A DNA stretch of 11,319 nucleotides, from assembly GCA_937859855.1 (NCBI GenBank), contig CALMAR010000092.1, positions 1 to 11,319 of the forward strand. The letters are read 5' to 3'. Origin of the DNA: an uncultured Kineosporia sp. Lineage in GTDB: Bacteria; Actinomycetota; Actinomycetes; Actinomycetales; Kineosporiaceae. A program made the position numbers and the translations under genes. Positions 6,465 through 11,319 of this stretch are shown in pieces; the first letter of the stretch is position 1; every line of letters begins with the position of its first letter. The notes under the pieces are model-generated. The model saw nothing but the letters and a program-made list of their open reading frames with translations. It made no database searches and had not been told where the DNA came from.

Positions 6465-7232
6465 CTACAGGCCCATCGCGTGCTTACCGCCGTCAACATG
6501 GATGATCTCGCCGGTGGTGGCGGGAAACCAGTCCGACAGCAGGGCGGCGCACGCCTTGGCGGTGGGTACCGGATCCCGGATGTCCCAGCCGAGCGGGCAG
6601 TGTTCGGCCCAGCCGGTCTCGAAGGCGTCGAATCCAGGGATCGACTTGGCCGCCGTGGTCCGCAAGGGCCCGGCGGCGACCAGATTCACCCGGATGCGCT
6701 GGGGGCCGAGGTCCCGGGCGAGGTAGCGGCCGACCGACTCCAGTCCGGCCTTCGCCACCCCCATCCAGTCGTAGACCGGCCAGGCGAAGCTTGCGTCGAA
6801 GGTGAGTCCCACTATTGAACCGCCGCCTGACATCAGCGGAAGGGCCGCCACGGCCAGGGACTTGAAGGAGAACGTGGACACCTGCACCGCCGTGGCGACG
6901 TCGTCCCAGCCGGTCTTGAGAAAGCCGCCGCCCAGTGCGGCCGCCGGGGCGTAGCCGATCGAGTGCAGCACGCCGTCCAATCGATCGACGTGCTCCCCCA
7001 CCCGTCCCGCCAGCGCGCCCAGGTCGTCATCGCTGGTGACATCCAGGTCGACGATGGGTGCAGTGGCGGGCAGCCGCTTGGCCACCGCCTGGGTCAGCTT
7101 CATCTGACGGCCGAACGACGAGAGCACGACTTCGGCCCCCTCCTCCTGGGCCACCTTGGCCACGTGCCAGGCGATGGAATTGTCCATCAGAACGCCCGTG
7201 ATCAGGAGCTTCTTGCCGTCGAGCAGGCCCAT
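6465..7232 (-). CDS. fabI: Enoyl-[acyl-carrier-protein] reductase (NADH), FabI/InhA family
   Basis: Reduces the trans-2-enoyl-ACP double bond in the last step of type II fatty-acid elongation. The 255-aa protein has the FabI form of the Rossmann fold: GLLDGKKLLITGVLMDNSIA instead of TGxxxGIG, HSIGYAP at 90-96, and the catalytic Tyr-X6-Lys in YDWMGVAKAG (Y154, K161). The segment TFDASFAWPVYDWMGVAKAGLES is closest to InhA (compare YNWMTVAKSALES). The C-terminus GGKHAMGL is typical. The start at 7232 is chosen because GGAAGGA lies 8 nt upstream and family members begin MGLL; a longer in-frame extension adds 14 unlikely residues. It is the second gene of a fabG-fabI operon, 54 nt after fabG, the same order as mycobacterial mabA-inhA. 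FabI/InhA enzymes are targets of triclosan and activated isoniazid; sensitivity here cannot be judged. Confidence 0.95.
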   Translation of the reverse strand: MGLLDGKKLLITGVLMDNSIAWHVAKVAQEEGAEVVLSSFGRQMKLTQAVAKRLPATAPIVDLDVTSDDDLGALAGRVGEHVDRLDGVLHSIGYAPAAALGGGFLKTGWDDVATAVQVSTFSFKSLAVAALPLMSGGGSIVGLTFDASFAWPVYDWMGVAKAGLESVGRYLARDLGPQRIRVNLVAAGPLRTTAAKSIPGFDAFETGWAEHCPLGWDIRDPVPTAKACAALLSDWFPATTGEIIHVDGGKHAMGL

Positions 7233-7240
7233 GGCCGGCG

Positions 7241-7247
7241 TCCTTCC
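7241..7247 (-). promoter_or_regulatory. fabI Shine-Dalgarno (GGAAGGA)
   Basis: Lies 8 nt upstream of the ATG at 7232 on the minus strand, inside the 54-nt fabG-fabI gap. It fixes the fabI start at the MGLL methionine and shows that fabI is translated independently within the operon. Confidence 0.65.
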
Positions 7248-7286
7248 GTTGATTGCGGCGGGCCGGGCAAGCAATGCCCAGCGATG

Positions 7287-9063
<1,777 letters not shown>

Positions 9064-9067
9064 GGCA

Positions 9068-9502
9068 GTGACATCCTCCCGCCGCGGTGAGCCGGAGTCC
9101 GAGCCAGCCGAGGTGCATCTGATCAGCGGTGCCCGGCGTGCGCACTCAGATGATCTGGACCGGCGGATGAAGCGCTACCTGATCTCGATGGGGATCCGCA
9201 CCGTGTGTGTGGTGCTGGCGGTGATCGTGGATGGGCCGCTCCGCTGGCTGTTCGTGGCCGGGGCGGTGCTGCTGCCCTATGTCGCTGTGGTGATGGCCAA
9301 CGTCGTGGGTGAGCCGCGGCAGACCCCGATCGCCCGGCCAGCACTGAGCCGCACAGCCCTGCCGGGCAGCGCTGAGGGTCCGGGCCGACCGGCTCAGATC
9401 TACATCCCGGAGCCCCAATCGAGCTCGATGTCCGCTCATGTACCCGCTGCTGGGTCGTCTGAACGGGTGATTCGTGACCCCCCCGGGCGCAAAGCTGATT
9501 GA
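9068..9502 (+). CDS. DUF3099 family membrane protein
   Basis: A 144-aa actinobacterial protein of unknown function. An acidic/polar N-terminus leads into VHLISGARRAHSDDLDRRMK (16-35), characteristic of DUF3099, followed by two membrane segments (about 37-54, YLISMGIRTVCVVLAVI; and 58-79, LRWLFVAGAVLLPYVAVVMANV). The remaining 65 residues are a Pro/Ser-rich, probably disordered cytoplasmic tail. DUF3099 proteins are widespread in actinobacteria and are often encoded near fatty-acid or SURF1-type genes; no biochemical role is known to me. The GTG start at 9068 is supported by the -10 element before it and by the absence of a better start. The gene ends 13 nt before the inverted repeat at the small-RNA promoter. 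Confidence 0.82.
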   Translation: MTSSRRGEPESEPAEVHLISGARRAHSDDLDRRMKRYLISMGIRTVCVVLAVIVDGPLRWLFVAGAVLLPYVAVVMANVVGEPRQTPIARPALSRTALPGSAEGPGRPAQIYIPEPQSSSMSAHVPAAGSSERVIRDPPGRKAD

Positions 9503-9514
9503 GCATTCAGTCCG

Positions 9515-9532
9515 TGACACCGGTTCGTGTCA
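9515..9532. promoter_or_regulatory. Inverted repeat TGACAC-N6-GTGTCA at the small-RNA promoter
   Basis: A perfect 6+6 bp palindrome with a 6-bp spacer overlaps the extended -10 of the predicted RNA by two bases. Each arm contains GACAC, the core bound by the developmental regulator WhiA in Streptomyces. The palindrome is seen directly; the regulator is a guess. Confidence 0.55.
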
Positions 9533-9536
9533 TACT
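9528..9536 (+). promoter_or_regulatory. Extended -10 promoter of the 6C-like RNA (TGT-CATACT)
   Basis: CATACT (9531-9536), preceded by the TGN extension, puts +1 near G9543, exactly the first base of hairpin 1. A poor -35 candidate (TTCAGT, 9506-9511) lies 19 bp upstream. Confidence 0.55.
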
Positions 9537-9542
9537 GACCGG

Positions 9543-9621
9543 GCGCGTCCTGCATCCCCCGTCAGGACGCGCACCGGACGCCGGGCGGCATCCCCCGTGG
9601 CTCGCCCGGCGTCCGCTTTTT
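9543..9621 (+). ncRNA. 6C-like small RNA (two hairpins with identical C-rich loops)
   Basis: Hairpin 1 has a perfect 10-bp stem (GCGCGTCCTG 9543-9552; CAGGACGCGC 9563-9572) and the loop CATCCCCCGT. Two bases later, hairpin 2 has a 13-bp stem (9575-9587 with 9603-9615) whose apex repeats the same CATCCCCCGT, and it ends in a T-tract. Two consecutive hairpins with C-rich loops, the second a terminator, is the definition of the 6C RNA family of actinobacteria (M. tuberculosis B11; also expressed in Streptomyces), about 80-100 nt long. In mycobacteria the C-rich loops pair with G-rich target mRNAs. Here each loop has five consecutive C rather than six. The predicted start coincides with hairpin 1. 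The alternative, a double terminator of the DUF3099 gene, does not explain the identical loops or the promoter. It lies between the DUF3099 gene and the small Cys protein gene. Confidence 0.72.
9575..9621 (+). terminator. Intrinsic terminator (hairpin 2 of the 6C-like RNA)
   Basis: A 13-bp perfect stem (arms 9575-9587 and 9603-9615) with a 15-nt loop is followed by C and five T (9617-9621). It is the only textbook intrinsic terminator in the window. It ends the small RNA and should also stop read-through from the DUF3099 gene. Confidence 0.88.
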
Positions 9622-9623
9622 GG

Positions 9624-9629
9624 CAGACT
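9624..9629 (+). promoter_or_regulatory. Possible -10 of the small Cys protein gene (CAGACT)
   Basis: CAGACT ends 6 nt before the GTG at 9636, the geometry of the other leaderless starts here, and begins two bases after the terminator T-tract. It lacks the first T of the consensus. Without it the gene would depend on read-through of the terminator. Confidence 0.3.
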
Positions 9630-9635
9630 CCTGAC

Positions 9636-9884
9636 GTGAGCGAGACAGGGTCGGCGGCAGCGATCTGCAGCTCCCGGGGGTGCCGCGAGCCGGCCCGATG
9701 GGCGGTTCGCTGGAACAACCCGAAGTTGCACCAGCCTGCCCGGCGCAAGGTGTGGATGGCCTGTGACAACCACCGCGATCAGCTGGCGGGATTCCTTCAG
9801 TTGCGCGGGTTCCTGCGCGACGTCGTCCCCTTGGCGGACGCCGCCCAGGACCCGTACCGCGGCCCGGCTGGAGATGGCCCGTGA
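9636..9884 (+). CDS. Small Cys-rich conserved actinobacterial protein of unknown function
   Basis: An 82-aa soluble protein. The core reads AICSSRGCREPARWAVRWNN then PKLHQPARRKVWMACDNHRD, with C11, C16, C43 and H46 spaced as C-X4-C ... C-X2-H, suggesting a small metal-binding (zinc-ribbon-like) fold; then LQLRGFLRDVVPL and a short polar tail. I recognise this as a family common in actinobacteria beside surf1, sometimes carried in databases under the unsupported name acetone carboxylase; no function is established to my knowledge. The GTG at 9636 is preferred because the frame upstream runs through the small RNA and its terminator. The gene overlaps surf1 by four bases (GTGA, 9881-9884), so the products are probably made together, and a role in cytochrome oxidase or metal handling is a context-only guess. 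Confidence 0.75.
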   Translation: MSETGSAAAICSSRGCREPARWAVRWNNPKLHQPARRKVWMACDNHRDQLAGFLQLRGFLRDVVPLADAAQDPYRGPAGDGP

Positions 9885-10768
9885 GTCTGAGCACGCCGTC
9901 GCGGGACGCAGCTGCCGATCTACCGCCGACCTACCCGCAGCGGTTGCGCGAGCTGGCCCGGGACAGCCGCCCAGCTCTGCGGCTGCTGCGGGAGTCCGCG
10001 TGGATCCGGGCCCTGCTGGGAGTCGTCCTGCTGTCGATCCTGTTCGTCCTGCTGGGCCGCTGGCAGTTCGGGCGGCATCTGCATCGATCGGCGGCTAATC
10101 ACCAGATCACTTCGAACTATGCAGCCGTCCCGGTGCCGCTCGAGACAGCCATTCCAGCGGTCCGCGCGGATCCCCACGCCCGGGTGCCGCTGGCCGTGCA
10201 GTGGCGCTCGGTCCAGCTGACCGGCTCCTACCAGCCGGCCCACACCGTGCTCATCCGGAACCGGCCCTACTCATCGGGGGGGGACGACAGCAGCAACGGA
10301 TACGAGGTGGTCGTGCCGCTTCAGCTTTCCGGCGGCGAAGTCGTGCTGATCGACCGGGGCTGGATTCCCGCCTCGGACACCAGCGCGGCCCGGCCGGACG
10401 TCGTCCCGGCTGCGCCTCCTGGAACAGTCACGGTGGTAGCCCGGCTGCGGCCCAGCGAACCACGAACCGACCGGCCCACCCCAGCCGGACAGGCCCTGCG
10501 CATCAACGCACGGCAGCTGGCGGCTGGCCTCCCGGATGAGCTGAATCAGCGAGTGCTCAACGGGTTTGCCGTCCTGGTCAGCGAAAAGCCCTCTGCTGCA
10601 AATACTCCCGCGAGACTTGACCCACCCGACCCCGGCCTGGGCATCAATCTCGCCTACGCCGTGCAATGGTGGCTGTTCGCGGTAGCGGCCTACGCGGTAC
10701 TGGCCTGGGCGGGAATCAAGGAGGTTCGGCGCCGCCGGTCGAGTTCGTATCGAGCCTACAACCCGTAA
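9881..10768 (+). CDS. SURF1 family cytochrome c oxidase assembly protein
   Basis: A 295-aa membrane protein with the SURF1 plan. A cytoplasmic N-terminus is followed by a first membrane helix (about 41-59) ending in LGRWQFGRH (the conserved G-x-WQ element at 59-62), a large extracytoplasmic domain with QWRSVQLTGSYQPAHTVLIR and VVLIDRGWIP (154-163), then NLAYAVQWWLFAVAAYAVLA (256-275) as the second helix and a short basic tail. SURF1 proteins help haem a insertion or assembly of aa3-type cytochrome c oxidase. All hallmark motifs are present and the length is usual. The GTG start overlaps the upstream gene by four bases, implying translational coupling. No oxidase structural genes are visible in the window. 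The stop at 10766-10768 is TAA, unusual beside the TGA stops elsewhere here. Confidence 0.93.
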   Translation: MSLSTPSRDAAADLPPTYPQRLRELARDSRPALRLLRESAWIRALLGVVLLSILFVLLGRWQFGRHLHRSAANHQITSNYAAVPVPLETAIPAVRADPHARVPLAVQWRSVQLTGSYQPAHTVLIRNRPYSSGGDDSSNGYEVVVPLQLSGGEVVLIDRGWIPASDTSAARPDVVPAAPPGTVTVVARLRPSEPRTDRPTPAGQALRINARQLAAGLPDELNQRVLNGFAVLVSEKPSAANTPARLDPPDPGLGINLAYAVQWWLFAVAAYAVLAWAGIKEVRRRRSSSYRAYNP

Positions 10769-10786
10769 ATCATCCTATTCACGGGG

Positions 10787-10815
10787 TTACAGGATGTCGG
10801 CCCGCTCATCACAAT
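10787..10815 (+). promoter_or_regulatory. Candidate promoter of the terminal gene (TTACAG-N17-CACAAT)
   Basis: TTACAG (10787-10792) and CACAAT (10810-10815) are 17 bp apart, predicting a start near 10822 and a leader of about 27 nt. The gap is relatively AT-rich for this window. It also holds an 8-bp stem with one G-T pair (10802-10809 with 10817-10824) and a 6-bp inverted repeat (10771-10776, 10791-10796); neither has a T-tract. Confidence 0.4.
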
Positions 10816-10848
10816 AATGAGTGGCGGACCCGATGAAGGGCGGCACCC

Positions 10849-11319
10849 ATGTCACACAGTGACCCGCCGGATGCAGCCCCGGACGATCCGGGCCGCCGCC
10901 GGCGCACCGTGATTCTGGCGATCCTGATCGCACTGCTTCTGCTGCTGCTCGGCTACTGTGCGGCCGCCTCGATCGGCGGTATCGGCGGACGCAACGATCC
11001 GTCCCCCACCGCCACCACTGCTCCATCGCCTGCACCCGGCACATCGGCACCGACGTCTCCCACTCTGAGCCCGTCCGCGGCGCCGGTCGCCCCCAGCACC
11101 TCCCCCGGCCTGGCGGGCAGTCCACCGGCCACCGGCCTGATCGTTCCCACTGCAACCCCGACCACATTGCCCACCGCGTTGCCCACCTCCTCTGCGGGCA
11201 GGCGACCCGCCCACCCGACGCCGTCCTCCTATCCGCAGACCGGTGGCGGCGGGACCGAGCCGGGCCGTGGCATGCTGCCGGTGATGGCCGGGCTGCTGCT
11301 GATCGTTGCGCGGCGGGCC
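10849..11319 (+). CDS. Surface-anchored Pro/Thr/Ser-rich protein with LPXTG-like (YPQTG) sorting signal, 3' end cut
   Basis: 157 codons are visible and open at the right edge. A polar N-terminus with RRRR (16-19) leads to one strong hydrophobic segment (about 20-40, rich in Leu/Ile), serving as signal peptide or anchor; there is no lipobox, because Tyr precedes the Cys. Residues 49-127 are almost entirely Pro, Thr, Ser and Ala, like a disordered, possibly O-mannosylated wall-spanning stalk. YPQTG (128-132) is followed by a Gly-rich spacer, the hydrophobic stretch MLPVMAGLLLIVA (142-154) and RR (155-156), the layout of a sortase cell-wall sorting signal with Tyr in place of the first Leu. The gene probably ends within a few codons of the edge. 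The ATG is supported by GAAGGG 8 nt upstream. There is no recognisable folded domain, so the role is unknown. Confidence 0.7.
   Translation, partial: MSHSDPPDAAPDDPGRRRRTVILAILIALLLLLLGYCAAASIGGIGGRNDPSPTATTAPSPAPGTSAPTSPTLSPSAAPVAPSTSPGLAGSPPATGLIVPTATPTTLPTALPTSSAGRRPAHPTPSSYPQTGGGGTEPGRGMLPVMAGLLLIVARRA

Noticed and set aside
9543..9614. Repeated CATCCCCCGT as a CRISPR or mobile-element repeat
   Set aside because: There are only two copies, each precisely in a hairpin loop with different stems; the RNA structure explains them better.
10771..10824. Terminator after surf1
   Set aside because: Two inverted repeats exist (6 bp and 8 bp), but neither is followed by T residues, and the second overlaps a better promoter candidate.
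10852..11214. Minus-strand frames opposite the terminal gene
   Set aside because: Their Gly/Arg-rich translations mirror the Pro/Thr/Ser stalk codons; no motif or start signal is present.

Overview
The window comes from a high-GC Gram-positive bacterium (Actinomycetota). The evidence is the strong G/C preference at third codon positions, many GTG starts, two F420-dependent (luciferase-like) oxidoreductases, a GT4-type GlgM next to a divergent glgC as in mycobacteria, a fabG-fabI pair like mabA-inhA, a DUF3099 protein, and a two-hairpin C-rich-loop RNA resembling the actinobacterial 6C sRNA. The genus cannot be fixed from this sequence.

Layout. (1) Positions 1-1524, minus strand: the 5' part of a PadR-type repressor gene, preceded by a perfect 12+12 bp palindrome that covers its promoter, and upstream of it glgM (maltose-1-phosphate/glycogen synthase). 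(2) Positions 1572-4442, plus strand: glgC, then two tandemly duplicated F420-dependent oxidoreductase genes; the first overlaps glgC by one base. GlgC makes ADP-glucose and divergent GlgM consumes it. (3) Positions 4561-6453, plus strand: serB (phosphoserine phosphatase with two ACT-like domains) and a SixA-type histidine phosphatase. (4) Positions 6465-7991, minus strand: fabG-fabI, two reductases of fatty-acid elongation, convergent with sixA. (5) Positions 8038-9502, plus strand: a quinone oxidoreductase-like gene divergent from fabG, then a DUF3099 membrane protein. (6) Positions 9515-9621: an inverted-repeat operator candidate, an extended -10 promoter and a predicted 6C-like small RNA of about 79 nt whose second hairpin is an intrinsic terminator. 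(7) Positions 9636-10768: a small Cys-rich protein gene overlapping surf1 (cytochrome oxidase assembly) by 4 bases. (8) Positions 10849-11319: the start of a secreted or anchored Pro/Thr/Ser-rich protein with a YPQTG sorting-like signal, cut by the window end.

Most of this is ordinary actinobacterial housekeeping. The most interesting signals are non-coding. The first is the 6C-like RNA, with identical loops in both hairpins and a GACAC-type inverted repeat over its promoter. The second is the PadR palindrome lying over a well-formed leaderless promoter. The third is a recurring pattern in which a TANNNT hexamer ends 6-7 nt before the start codon of at least six genes, suggesting widespread leaderless transcription. 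All functional calls come from reading motifs by eye; no searches were run.
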